Below are positions 51,675 to 61,800 of a stretch of 64,000 bases of DNA, piece after piece (within the stretch, counting starts at the first letter, position 1; every line of letters starts with the position of its first letter). Below the pieces are notes generated by a model. The model ran no database searches and was not told the origin of the DNA. It worked only from the letters and a program-made list of their open reading frames with translations. This stretch comes from Bog-473 sp963817735 (GTDB lineage: Bacteria > Actinomycetota > Acidimicrobiia > Acidimicrobiales > RAAP-2), in the NCBI GenBank assembly GCA_963817735.1, contig CAWFPP010000014.1, positions 310,001 to 374,000 on the forward strand. The letters are read 5' to 3'. A program made the translations under genes and the position numbers.

Positions 51675-52437
51675 TCTCGAGAAGGAGCTCCGGTCCGCCC
51701 GGGAGCGGGGCCGCAAGCTGTTGATCCCCTATCTCATGGGCGGCATGTCCGACGATTGGACGCAGTCGCTGGCAGCGGTGATCCACGCCGGCGCCGATGC
51801 CGTCGAGGTCGGCATCCCCTTCTCCGACCCGATGATGGACGGGCCGGTGATCCAGCAGGCGGCATTGCGCTCGCTGCAGCGGGGCACGGTCCCCGACCAG
51901 GTCGTGGAGGACATCGGGCGCTCCGAGGCCACGGTGCCCATCGCGGTGATGACGTACTACAACCTGATCTTCCGGGCGGGACACAAGCGCATGGCCCGTT
52001 CGCTGGCCGCGGCCGGGATCGGCGGGGCGATCATTCCCGACCTCCCGATAGAGGAGATCGCCCCCTGGGCGCTCGAGGCGGACGCCGCCGGTGTCGACAC
52101 CGTCCTGCTGGTGGCGCCCTCCTCACCGCCGGACCGGGTGGAACGCATCTGTGCCCGGGCGCGTGGCTTCGTCTACGCCGTCGCCCGCATGGGGGTGACG
52201 GGGGAGCGTGTCGACATGGGCTCGGACGTGGCGAAAGTCGTCGAGCGGATACGCCGCTGCACGGACCTGCCGGTCTGCGTCGGCGTCGGCGTCTCGACAC
52301 CGGATCAGGCGGCGCAGGTATGCGAGGTGGCCGATGGCGTGGTCGTCGGTTCCGCTCTCGTGCGTCGCCTGCTCGAGGAGCAGGGGCCCGACGGAGCGGC
52401 CGCCTTCATCGGTTCGTTCCGGGACGCCATCGACTAG
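51667..52437 (+). CDS. trpA: Tryptophan synthase alpha subunit
   Basis: Splits indole-3-glycerol phosphate to indole. The catalytic Glu and Asp are in DAVEVGIPFSDPMMDGPVIQ; MTYYNLIFRAGHKRMARSL, IPDLPIEEIAPW and VCVGVGVSTPDQAAQVCEVADG are standard. Length 256. The 8-base overlap with trpB fits the usual coupling of the two subunits, which form an indole-channelling complex. The 3' end overlaps the convergent SGNH hydrolase gene by about 32 bases, an unusual convergence. Confidence 0.96.
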   Translation: MADLEKELRSARERGRKLLIPYLMGGMSDDWTQSLAAVIHAGADAVEVGIPFSDPMMDGPVIQQAALRSLQRGTVPDQVVEDIGRSEATVPIAVMTYYNLIFRAGHKRMARSLAAAGIGGAIIPDLPIEEIAPWALEADAAGVDTVLLVAPSSPPDRVERICARARGFVYAVARMGVTGERVDMGSDVAKVVERIRRCTDLPVCVGVGVSTPDQAAQVCEVADGVVVGSALVRRLLEEQGPDGAAAFIGSFRDAID

Positions 52438-53649
52438 CCCGCCCGCGGAGCTGGTGCGTCACCACCGCTGCGATGGCGCGCTGCCCTGCCGCCGTCGGGT
52501 GCGCGGCGCGCCACACGTAGTCCTGCAGGTTGCGTTCTGCCGTCAAGGCGGATCCCGTCAGGCCGGCGCAGCTCATGGCTCCGTGCAGCGCCGTGGTCTC
52601 CGAACAGGCCTTGGCGGCCACAATGTGCTCGGCGTCGGCGGCCAGCGTCGTGTCGGGGATCGGCTCGCCGGAGAAGACCCATGGGTGCGCCGTGCAGATC
52701 CCGTGGCCGTCGAGGGCGCCGGACACGTCGATCAGCATCGCGTTCTTGACGTCGTGGGTGCGGGCGTCGGCCACCGCGCCGGCCACGGCCCGGTTGAGCG
52801 CGGTCAGCACGATCTGGGCGGCGGCGAAGGTGCTGCCCGCGTTGGGCTCGAGGCCGCTGCACACCAGGTTGGTGTGCAGGCCCGACGTGGCCGTGCCGTC
52901 GGCGATCTGTGACGGTTCGGGAATGGGCTGGTAGTAGTCCAGGACGGCGATGGTCGAGGCGTGCGGGGCCAGCTCTTCAATGGCCTGGGCCAGGCTCGAA
53001 CGGACATGGGCCAGGTCGGCTGCGATCTTCGGAGTCACGGACCCGTCGGCGACGCAGCGCGCTGCCCAGCCCGATGCCGACGCCGAGCACGCGGGCCAGC
53101 TGATACTCGAGGCAAGCGCTGAAGTCGATGTCATCGGCGCCGTCCTGCAGCAGGACGAGGCGGGCCGGATGGCGAGCCAGGTCGGCGGCCGCCAGCTCGT
53201 CCCCCAGGTTCCGGGCGGGCAGGGGTGGGACCGGGCACTGCCCGTCCCGGCTGGTGTTGTCGATGCCGTCGGCCACGGCGCCGCTGATGGCGAGCTGATC
53301 GCCGGTCAGGTGGCAGTTCGTGGTGCGCACGGTCATCGTCAACCCGAAGTCCGCCGCCACCATGCTCGGGTAGGCCTGCGTCGAGGGCCCCTGGGAGACG
53401 GCGGTGGACGGGAGGCCGATCTGGGGCGTCAGGTAGGGGTTGGCCAGCCCATGCCCGTAGGGGACGGAGTCACCGAGCGCCACAGCCCTGGTCGAGTGCG
53501 CCGGCGTGAGGCTCCGGGGAGGGCGCCGGAGAACGGTGGGTCGCCAGGACGACACCCCCGACGACCAGGGCGATGACCACGACGGCGGCCACGACCTGCA
53601 CGAGGCGGGAGTGGCGTGCCGCGGCGCCCCAGCTCTGCAGCCTTCCCAT
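52406..53649 (-). pseudogene. Secreted/membrane SGNH (GDSL) hydrolase, broken by two apparent frameshifts
   Basis: Three frames join to one protein. Piece 1 from ATG 53649 (MGRLQSWGAAARHSRLVQ) has one hydrophobic signal-anchor and runs to a stop near 53470. Piece 2 has the SGNH block I in VALGDSVPYGHGLANPY and the LVLLQDGADDIDFSACLEYQL region. Piece 3 completes it with VTPKIAADLAHVRSSLAQ, AVLDYYQPIPEP and the terminal catalytic Asp-His in YVWRAAHPTAAGQRAI. Joining needs one extra base removed near 53510-53525 (a C-rich run) and one near 53057-53075 (a GC-alternating run). Both are insertions of one base, unlike the two missing-C cases elsewhere. Two breaks in one gene fit real decay, though sequencing error cannot be excluded. 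A shorter start at GTG 53555 would avoid the first. Confidence 0.75.
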
Positions 53650-53710
53650 CAACTGACCTCACGAAGTCGCGGCCCCGGCGGCAGCGGAGGTGCGACCTTA
53701 CCGGCTGGTG

Positions 53711-54907
53711 TCAGCCAGGGGGCAGCAGCACCAGGCAGCCGTTGTGACCGCCGAAACCGAAGGAATTGGAGAGGACCGCAGCCGGCTGCCACGGACGCGG
53801 CTCGCCGTGCACGATCGGGATGGTGATTTCGGGGTCGGGCTCTTCGTAGCCGGCCGTCGGCGGGATGATGGCCCGATCGATGGTGAGCACGGCGGCGACG
53901 GCTTCGATGGCGCCGGCCGCAGCGAGCCCGTGTCCGGTCACACCCTTGGTCGAGGTGACGAGCGGCGCGGGCTCGCCGAAGACCTTGGCGATGGCGCGCG
54001 CCTCGGCCAGGTCGTTGAGAGGCGTCGAGGTTCCGTGGGCGTTGATGTGTCCCACGTCGGACGGCCCGATCCCGGCGTCGCCCAGCGCCAACTCCATGCA
54101 GGCGACGGCACCCGCACCGTCGGGGGCGGGTGCGGTGATGTGGTGGGCGTCGGCCGTGCTGGCCGCGCCGGCGAGCTCGGCGTAGATCGTCGCACCCCGC
54201 GCCACGGCGCGGTCCCAGTCCTCGAGGACGAGCGCGCCCGCGCCTTCGGTCATGACGAAGCCGTCACGGCGAAGGTCGAAGGGACGCGAGTTCCCCGAGG
54301 TCGACAAGGCCGTCATGTTCGAAAACGCGGCCAACGCCACCGGGTGCATGCTCGCTTCGGAGCCGCCGCCGATGGCGACGTCGCAGCGCCCGGAAGCCAC
54401 CAGGCGCGCCGCGGCGGCGATGGCGTGCGTGCCGGCCGCACAGGCCGTGCAGATGACCTCCGACGGGCCCCGCCAGCCCAGGCGCATGGAGATGCCGGCG
54501 GCACCGGCGTTGGCCATCATCATCGGCACCAGCCGGGGGGAGACACGGTCGGCGCCCTTCTCGTTGTACACACCGACCTGGTTGGCCAGGGTCTCGAAAC
54601 CGCCGACACCGGTGGCGAAGACCACGCCCGCCTTGGCCGGGTCGACGGCCAGGTCGCCCGCCGCGCGCACGGCCTGGTCGGCTGACACCATGGAGAGCTG
54701 GGCAAAGCGGTCGAGCTGGCGCACTTCCTTCGGCCCGAACCAATCGGTCGGCTCGTAGTCGCGCACCACCCCGCCGACCACGGTCGGATGAAGCAGCCCG
54801 TCCCACAAGGCCTCGACGCCGACCCCGCAGCAGGTGACCGCTCCCAGGCCGGTGACAGCGACGCGCCGTCCCCGGATCGGGCCCTCGGCGCCGATCCCGA
54901 TCTGCAT
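53711..54907 (-). CDS. fabF: 3-oxoacyl-[ACP] synthase II (FabF)
   Basis: The chain-elongating ketosynthase of type II fatty acid synthesis. The nucleophile Cys is in VICTACAAGTHAI, the His pair in INAHGTSTPLND and STKGVTGHGLAAAGAIEAV, and the C-terminus ends NSFGFGGHNGCLVL. Length is 398. The start ATG overlaps the acpP stop. It is the last gene of the fabD-fabG-acpP-fabF operon. FabH and FabZ/FabA homologues are not in the window. Confidence 0.96.
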   Translation of the reverse strand: MQIGIGAEGPIRGRRVAVTGLGAVTCCGVGVEALWDGLLHPTVVGGVVRDYEPTDWFGPKEVRQLDRFAQLSMVSADQAVRAAGDLAVDPAKAGVVFATGVGGFETLANQVGVYNEKGADRVSPRLVPMMMANAGAAGISMRLGWRGPSEVICTACAAGTHAIAAAARLVASGRCDVAIGGGSEASMHPVALAAFSNMTALSTSGNSRPFDLRRDGFVMTEGAGALVLEDWDRAVARGATIYAELAGAASTADAHHITAPAPDGAGAVACMELALGDAGIGPSDVGHINAHGTSTPLNDLAEARAIAKVFGEPAPLVTSTKGVTGHGLAAAGAIEAVAAVLTIDRAIIPPTAGYEEPDPEITIPIVHGEPRPWQPAAVLSNSFGFGGHNGCLVLLPPG

Positions 54908-55146
54908 CAGAGCTTGGTCGAGATCAAGTCGAATGCCTGTCCGATGGTGGTGATGTCCTCGAGCTCGGTCTCCTCGACCGTGATGTCGAACGCCTCTTCG
55001 AGTGCCATGACGAGCTCCACCAGGTCGAGGCTGTCGGCGTCGAGGTCGTCGGCGAACTTCGCTTCCTTGGTGATCTTGTCCGCCGGCACCTGCAGTACTT
55101 CCACGGCGCACTCGCGAAACTTCTCGAACGCTGCGTCGCTGTCCAC
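54907..55146 (-). CDS. acpP: Acyl carrier protein
   Basis: A 79-residue acidic four-helix carrier. Ser39 in DLDADSLDLVELVMALEE carries the phosphopantetheine arm. The N-terminus has the usual helix ending ITKEAKFADD. The GTG start has an AAAGGAGC ribosome site. Its stop overlaps fabF. The acidic recognition helix is well preserved. Confidence 0.97.
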   Translation of the reverse strand: MDSDAAFEKFRECAVEVLQVPADKITKEAKFADDLDADSLDLVELVMALEEAFDITVEETELEDITTIGQAFDLISTKL

Positions 55147-55178
55147 AATCTGCTCCTTTGTCGTCGGTCCCTTGAACG

Positions 55179-55904
55179 CTACAGGCCCATGCCCAGCCCA
55201 CCGTCGACCGGCACGATGGCGCCGGTCACGTATGCGGCGGAGTCCGAGGCCAGGAAGCCCACGACGGCGGCGACGTCAGCAGGGCTCCCGGCGTGCCCGA
55301 GCGGCACCTGACCCGCCATGAGGGCGACCCGGTCCGCGCCGAGGGCGGCCGTCATGTCGGTGTCGATCAGCCCCGGGGCCACGACGTTCACCGTGATCTG
55401 CCGGCTGCCCACCTCACGGGCGATGGCCCGGGCCATGCCAACCAGGCCGGCCTTGGAGGCCGCATAGTTCGCCTGTCCCGGCAGCCCGACGAAGGCGCCC
55501 ACCGATGAGACGAAGACGATGCGACCCGTGTGTAGCCGCAGCATCTTGGCCACGGCCCGTTTGGCCACCCGAAAGGAACCCGTCAGGTTGGCGTCGATGA
55601 CGTCCAGAAACGCCTGGTCGCTCATGCGGAGCATCAGTGAGTCCGACGTGATGCCCGCGTTGGCCACCAGCACCTCGACGGGGCCCCAGCTCTCCTCGAT
55701 GGCGCTGAAGGCCGACTCCACCTCCTCGGCGTTGCGCACGTCGCAGCGCACCGCGAGGAACCGCTCGGGATCGGCGCCGTCGGGTGGCTCCGGTGGATCG
55801 GCCGAGCGATAGGTCGTGGCTACCTGGTCCCCGTTGGCCATGAACCACGCGACGCAGGCCGCACCGATGCCGCGGGTCCCACCGGTGACGAGGACGATGG
55901 CCAT
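55179..55904 (-). CDS. fabG: 3-oxoacyl-[ACP] reductase FabG
   Basis: A short-chain dehydrogenase reducing 3-oxoacyl-ACP with NADPH. TGGTRGIGAACVAWFMANG is the cofactor loop, NAGITSDSLMLRMSD the typical FabG block, and Ser-Tyr-Lys is in VSSVGAFVGLPGQANYAASKAGLVG. VAPGLIDTDM and the PVDGGLGM ending agree. Length 241. Its ATG overlaps the fabD stop (ATGA), and acpP follows after 32 bases. Confidence 0.96.
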   Translation of the reverse strand: MAIVLVTGGTRGIGAACVAWFMANGDQVATTYRSADPPEPPDGADPERFLAVRCDVRNAEEVESAFSAIEESWGPVEVLVANAGITSDSLMLRMSDQAFLDVIDANLTGSFRVAKRAVAKMLRLHTGRIVFVSSVGAFVGLPGQANYAASKAGLVGMARAIAREVGSRQITVNVVAPGLIDTDMTAALGADRVALMAGQVPLGHAGSPADVAAVVGFLASDSAAYVTGAIVPVDGGLGMGL

Positions 55905-57157
55905 CAGCGGGAGTCGGGCACTCTCAGCCAGACGAGCGGCTGACCTTCCTGCACCCGTTCGCCGTCGGCCGCCAGCCATCCGATCACCTGCCCGGCGAAA
56001 GGCGTCCGCACCTCGGAGATCCCCACCCGGCCTATCAGCTCGCCGACGTCGACCGCAGAAGACTGGTCGGCGCCCGAATCGGTCCCGGGCAGCAGGCCCG
56101 TCCCCGGCGCCTGCAAGGACGATTCGGGGTTGAAGATGCCGCTCGAGGGGCTGACCACGACACGCTCGGACATGTAGAGGTGCTCGCCCTGGTGCAAGGC
56201 GGGTTCGGCCCGCCATGTCCCGGCGGCACCGATCTGGTCCATCAACGTGTCCAGGTCCTCGGGCTTGGAGACGGCCAGCGACTGGATCTCGGGCAGGCTG
56301 CGCTTGGCCAGCCCGCTCAGCACCCCGCCGGGTCCCAGCTCCACCAGCGAGGTCAGGCCGAGCCCGGCGAAGGTCTCGAGGGTCTGCCGCCAGCGGACAG
56401 GGCTGCAGAGCTGGGCCGAGAGCAGTCCTGGCCACTCGGCCGGGTCGTCATGCACGTGGGCATCGACGTTGGCCACGACGCGCACCTCCGGCGTCTGAAA
56501 GGTGACCTCCGCCAGGGCCTTGCGGAGGTCAGCCCTCGCACCTTGCATCAGCGGGGTGTGGAAGGCCCCCGAGACCTGAATCGGCATGACCCTCTTGGCG
56601 CCCAATCCCTTGGCCAACTCACCGGCCAGGGCCACCGCTTCGACCGTACCGGCGATCACGACCTGGCCGGGTGCGTTGTAGTTGGCGATCCAGACGTCAC
56701 CTTCGGCACGCATGCAGGCCGCTTCGGCGTCGTCGTCCGCGATCCCGAGCAGGGCCGCCATGGTCCCGGGGGCCTCTTCACCGGCCCGCGCCATGGCCTC
56801 GCCGCGGGCAACCACCAGCTGAATGCCGTGGTCGAAGCGCAGCGAGCCGCTGGCGACCAACGCCGTGTATTCCCCCAGGCTGTGGCCGGCGCAGGCGGCG
56901 GGGGTGAGCCCGATGCGCTCGACCGCGTCCAGGACGACGAGGCTGAGCACCGTCGTGGCCAGCTGCGCGTTCTCGGTCTGGGTGAGCTCTTCGATGGGCG
57001 CGCGCAGCAGAAGGTAGGAAAGATCGCGGTCAGCTGCAGCGGAGGCCTCCTCCACGACTTCCCACGAAGGGTGGTCGACCCACGGTTCACCCATTCCGGC
57101 GCGCTGCGATCCCTGTCCGGGGAAGGTGAAAACCAACACGTGTCCGACGGCTCCCAT
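55904..57157 (-). CDS. fabD: Malonyl-CoA:ACP transacylase fused to a barrel-sandwich (biotinyl/lipoyl-like) domain
   Basis: The transacylase part (to about residue 310) has VLVFTFPGQGSQRAGMG, Ser93 in AGHSLGEYTALVASG, the Arg region, and the catalytic His in QVSGAFHTPLMQGA. From about 329 there is a second domain: VVVSPSSGIFNPESS, a Gly/Ser-rich spacer, then VRTPFAGQVIGWLAADGERV and QEGQPLVWLRV, which is the closing half of a biotinyl/lipoyl fold. The E-A-M-K-M or D-K-A Lys motif is missing (the place reads RVGISEV), so it cannot be biotinylated or lipoylated there. Such a fusion might dock FabD to a carboxylase or ACP (inference). Start ATG 57157; GTG 57139 is possible. Confidence 0.9.
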   Translation of the reverse strand: MGAVGHVLVFTFPGQGSQRAGMGEPWVDHPSWEVVEEASAAADRDLSYLLLRAPIEELTQTENAQLATTVLSLVVLDAVERIGLTPAACAGHSLGEYTALVASGSLRFDHGIQLVVARGEAMARAGEEAPGTMAALLGIADDDAEAACMRAEGDVWIANYNAPGQVVIAGTVEAVALAGELAKGLGAKRVMPIQVSGAFHTPLMQGARADLRKALAEVTFQTPEVRVVANVDAHVHDDPAEWPGLLSAQLCSPVRWRQTLETFAGLGLTSLVELGPGGVLSGLAKRSLPEIQSLAVSKPEDLDTLMDQIGAAGTWRAEPALHQGEHLYMSERVVVSPSSGIFNPESSLQAPGTGLLPGTDSGADQSSAVDVGELIGRVGISEVRTPFAGQVIGWLAADGERVQEGQPLVWLRVPDSR

Positions 57158-57223
57158 CGACGGCGGGCTGAGGAACCCACAGTGTGGCATGCGGGCGCGC
57201 TGCCGGGTCGCGTCCAGGCCGCA

Positions 57224-57244
57224 AATCGCACCACCGGTGCGATT
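57224..57244. promoter_or_regulatory. 21-bp inverted repeat upstream of the fab operon
   Basis: AATCGCAC (57224-57231) and GTGCGATT (57237-57244) are perfect inverted repeats around a five-base spacer, 67 bases upstream of the fabD start. A transcription factor for fatty-acid synthesis is a reasonable guess, but no known consensus is matched. No other gene lies in the 57158-57456 gap; the rest holds a direct repeat ACCCGG (near 57274 and 57285) and low-information GC-rich DNA. Confidence 0.45.
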
Positions 57245-57456
57245 ACCCACGCGGCAGGGCAGCGCAGTGCTGGTTACCCGGGGGAAACCCGGTGCCACGT
57301 GCGGTACGACCAGCGACCGAAAAGAGGGCGGGCGGCGCTCCGCGGCACGTTTTTGCACTCGGATCGCCAGAACGAACAGCCGTGTGCGTTCCCGTGGAAA
57401 CCGCGCAGGACGGTTTTCTGCTGCCAGAGGGATCGCGCGACGTCGCGGGGGATCAG

Positions 57457-58653
57457 GTGCACGAATCGGAAGAGCCAGAGAGACCTGCTGCACCATGGCA
57501 GGCCGCGCCTCCTGTGGTGCGGCCCCGGACCAGGGCCGGGCGCGCCGGCCCTGGCCTCGCGGTGGCGTGCACCCCGATCGGCCTCGTCTTGATGAGCGCT
57601 GTCCTGGCTGGCGGCACGGCGCCACCGGCGAGCCACCCCGCAGAACCGGCTGGTGCCCCGGTCGCCTCGAGCGTGCCGCTTCCGGCGCCCACCACAACCC
57701 CGACGACTCAGCCGGCGGCGCTGTCCCAGGGATCGGGGACGGGCGCGGCCCGAACGGTCGCGCCGACCAGCGGGCCGCCAACAACGCCGGCCACGACAAC
57801 GAGCACCGTCCCCGTTGCCGCTCCTCCCGCGACGACGTCTTCCGGTTCGGGCACCGAATGTGGCGGGCAGCCGACCGTGAGCGTGGACGGCCAGCAGTGG
57901 CAATGCACCTTTGACGACGAGTTCAACGGGAGCACGCTGGACACCAGCAAGTGGGTCGTCCAGCAGACCGCCGACGGCGGGTACCACTCGGGTGTCGAGT
58001 GCTTCGAGGACAGCCCCGACAACGTGTCGGTGTCGGGGGGCACGTTGAACCTCACGGCGGACCAGGCGCCCTCGCCCTTTCTCTGCCCCGGCGACCCGCC
58101 CTACTACACGCAATACACGAGCGGCATGGTCTCGACCGACCAGCACTTCGCACAGACCGACGGCCTGTTCGAGGTCCGCGCCAAGGTGTCGGGGGCCACG
58201 ACGCCGGGACTGCAGAGCTCGTTCTGGCTGTATCCGGCTCAGCTGACCTACGGACCGTGGCCGGCGTCCGGTGAGATCGACATCGCCGAGCTGTACAGCG
58301 AATACCCGACCCTGGCCATCCCCTTCGTGCACTACAACAGCTCGGCCAGCGAACCCGACGACACGAACGATGACTGCGCCATCGGCGATCCGACCCAATT
58401 CCACACCTATGCGGTGGAGTGGACGCCACAGTCGCTGACGTTCCTGTACGACGGCCAGACGTGTCTGGTGGACCACTGGAGCGCCGCCTCGCCGTTGGTC
58501 GATCCCGCGCCGTTCAACGAGCCCTTCTACATCTGCCTCACCCAGGCGCTGGGCATCGGGACGAACCAGTTCGTCGCCGGCACGACGCCGCTGCCGGCCA
58601 CGACGTCCGTCGACTGGGCCCGGGTCTGGGGCGTTCCTGCATCCGCAGGTTGA
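57457..58653 (+). CDS. Secreted glycoside hydrolase family 16
   Basis: A jelly-roll endo-beta-glucanase/galactanase-type enzyme. The catalytic motif is GEIDIAELY: Glu273 nucleophile, Asp275 and Glu278 acid/base. TFDDEFNGSTLDTSKWVVQQ starts the domain and TYAVEWTPQSLTFLYDGQT closes it. Before it lie a Sec signal (GLAVACTPIGLVLMSAVLAGG) and a linker rich in Pro, Thr and Ser. There is no carbohydrate-binding module. Start options are GTG 57457 (GGGGGA upstream), GTG 57514 and GTG 57517; the last two give a more compact signal. Four or more Cys suggest disulfides. Substrate is not certain (laminarin-type or other). Confidence 0.92.
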   Translation: MHESEEPERPAAPWQAAPPVVRPRTRAGRAGPGLAVACTPIGLVLMSAVLAGGTAPPASHPAEPAGAPVASSVPLPAPTTTPTTQPAALSQGSGTGAARTVAPTSGPPTTPATTTSTVPVAAPPATTSSGSGTECGGQPTVSVDGQQWQCTFDDEFNGSTLDTSKWVVQQTADGGYHSGVECFEDSPDNVSVSGGTLNLTADQAPSPFLCPGDPPYYTQYTSGMVSTDQHFAQTDGLFEVRAKVSGATTPGLQSSFWLYPAQLTYGPWPASGEIDIAELYSEYPTLAIPFVHYNSSASEPDDTNDDCAIGDPTQFHTYAVEWTPQSLTFLYDGQTCLVDHWSAASPLVDPAPFNEPFYICLTQALGIGTNQFVAGTTPLPATTSVDWARVWGVPASAG

Positions 58654-58809
58654 CCCCTAAGTCCCGGGCCGTCGTGTGCCGACAACAAGGGAACAACAAA
58701 GACGCGAACCGCCGTGCGGCGCGTGCGAAGATGCCGGTCGGCGCGGCAAGCGGACCTGGTGGGGAGGATTAGCCTTTCCCGCCGGGGGGCACCTGTGGAG
58801 GACGCACAG

Positions 58810-61800
58810 ATGAAGGTGTATCGACGCGGTGGGAGCCGGGCGCACCGCCTCGTTTCCTGCGTGCTCGGAGTGGCGGTGACGCTGGGTTTCACGGTGGCCT
58901 TTGGCGCCGCCACCACGTCGAACGCAGTGGCCGCCGGTGCTGCACGCGAGAGGTTGCCCGGCCACCAGGGTCTCGTTCCACCCGGGGCGACACTGCTCGG
59001 GCCGGCGCCGACGTCGACCTCCCTCCCCCTGACCGTCACGCTCAAGCCGCGCGATCCCGCCGCGTTGGCGGCCGAGGTGCAGCAGGTATCGGATCCGGAC
59101 TCTGCGGAGTATCACCACTTCCTGACCCCTGAGCAGTTTGCGAAGGAGTTCGGGCCGTCGTGGGCCACGATCGCGCAGGTGACGTCCAGCCTCCGAGCGG
59201 AAGGCCTGACGGTGGGCCCGCCATCGGCGACTGGATTGGCGCTGCCGGTCTCGGGCACGGTCGCGCAGGTCCAGTCCGCCTTCTCGACGCCGATTTCGAA
59301 ATACCGTCTCTCTTCGGGAAGGACCGGGTACAACAACGCGACCGCACCCGAGCTGGATGCTTCGGTGGCACCCGCCGTAGAGGGCATCCTCGGACTCGAC
59401 ACCCTGAGCCCACCGCAGCCCTCGACGAGCATTCCCCAAGCCAGCCGGGCCGGCCCGCAAATCAACTCCGGCGTGAGCGCGCCGGCGCTGGCGCCCGGGC
59501 AGCCGACTCCGACCGGGACGAGTTGCAACAACAGCATCGGTGACGTGGCGAACAGCACCGGCGCCGTCGACGCCCCCGACCTCGCACAGGCCTACTCGTT
59601 CGGCCCCCTCTATGCGGCGAACCACTATGGGGCGGGAACGACGATCGCCCTCCTCGAGATGTCCGGTGCGGGCTACTCGTCGAGCGACATCTCGACCTTT
59701 GCCGCCTGCTATGGCATCACCCTCGTGAACGGCCAGATCACGAAGGTGCCGGTCGGGGGAGGCACCGGAACCGGAGCCGGTACCGCCGAAGCGGAGCTCG
59801 ACATCGAGACAGTCCTCTCCCTGGCGCCGAAAGCCAACATCAAAGTGTACGAGGGAGGCATCTCCGACAGCCTCTACGACGTCTTCAGCCAGATCGTCGG
59901 CAACGACTCGGCCAAAATCGTGAGTGCCAGTTGGACGAACGGCTGCGAGGCCTACGTCGGCCAGTCGCTGCAGGACTCGGAGAACACGCTCTTCCAGGCG
60001 GCGGCAGCCGAAGGGCAGTCGATCTTCGTGGCTTCCGGTGACCAAGGCGCACAGGGTTGCAACATCAACGGGGAGATCGAAGCGACCACGGCATCCGATC
60101 CGGTGGCACAGGCCGTCGACCCGTCAACGGGGACCTTGTACATTGCGAACAAGTCCAGCAACACGGTCAGCGTGGACAGCGAAGGGAGCGCAAGTAACCC
60201 GACGAACTTCGCGACGTCGGGCTTGGTCTCCACCGGCACGGGTCCCGATGCGGTCGCGCTGGATGCGGCCGACGGCAAGGTGTTCGTAGCCAACGCCAAC
60301 AGCACGCTGACGGTGATCCCCACCAGCAGCTGCAACCAGACCACGACGTCGGGTTGCGGTTCGCCCACGCAGATTCCCTCGAACGGTGATCTCAGCGGCC
60401 CGGCGGCACTCGCGGTCAGCGGGTCCACCCTCTATGTGGCGAACGACACAGGATCCCTTGCCGTCTACAACGCCCACACGAACGCTTTTGTGACCACGGT
60501 CACGCTCCCTTCGTCCACCGTGCCGACGGCGCTGGCCATTGACGGCAGTGCCGGCGGCTCGGTCTACGTCGCAGACGGGGCGAACAACCGGATCGAGTAT
60601 TTCGCCGCGTCGACCTGCAATGCCACGACGACGAGCGGTTGCGCGATGACGCCGGCGACCGTCAGCGTGGGCAACGACCCAGTGGCCCTGGTCGTCGCCA
60701 GCGCTGCGGGTGACCTCTACGTGGCCAACGCAGGGAGCGGGGGTGGGATCTCCGTCGTCAGCCTGAGCACGGACACGGTGGTCAAGACCATTGCCACCAC
60801 GCAACCGCAGAACGGCACCGGCCTCGTGCAGTCCATCGGCATGTCGCCGGACAACAACGAGGTCATTGCCGTGTTGAATGGCCTGAGTTTTCCCGGCGAC
60901 GTGATGGCGACGATCGACACCTCGAGCGAGTCCATCACGGCGACGGTGTCGCTCGAGACCGGCACGGACTCCATGGGTCAGCTCGTGAGCGACGGGACAC
61001 TGGGGTACGTGTGGGTCACCGACGAGACCAACGGTGGCGACGTGATCCAGAACCTGAACCTGGCCGTCTCGGACCCCGCCAGCCAGCCCGATGTCACGTC
61101 CGTCGGAGGAACGTCGCTCGGGCACGGGGCGCGGACGCTCGGGCCTCCACCAGCGGAACAGGCATGGAACGACGCGCTGTATTACTCGGAGGGGGCGGGT
61201 GGGGGCGGGATCTCCCAGACGTTCGCCATGCCGACCTACCAGCAGCCGCTCGGCACCGTGACCGGCAGCAGCGGAGCCCCCTGCGAGAACACGGGCGGTG
61301 ACTGCCGCGAGGTACCAGACGTGTCGGCCGACGCCGACCCGAGCAGCGGCTACATCATCTACGACACGGTCAACGGGTTGGGCTGGAATGCGCTGGGTGG
61401 GACGAGCGGCGCCGCACCGCTCTGGGCGGCCGTGGTCGCCGTGGTTGCCTCGGCCAACGGCAACACCGCCGGCTACGGCCTCTTGAACCCCGCGTTGTAC
61501 CTCCTGGCCCAGCAGACACCGGGTACGTATCTCAACGACGTCTCCTCCGGTAACAACGACTACAACGCCACCGGGGACGGGAAGTATCCGGCCATGACCG
61601 GCTACGACATGGCTACCGGGCTGGGCACGCCGGTGGCGTCGGCGCTCGCCACCGGGCTCACTGCCATTCCGCTGACTGTTGACGTGTCGGGCACCATGCC
61701 CTACGGACAGTCTCCCGCCTTCACCGCCACGGCCAACTACGGGGGCTCGGGGAGTGCGCCCTTTGGCGTCACGCTCAACACGAGTGGGCTCAGCTGTGCC

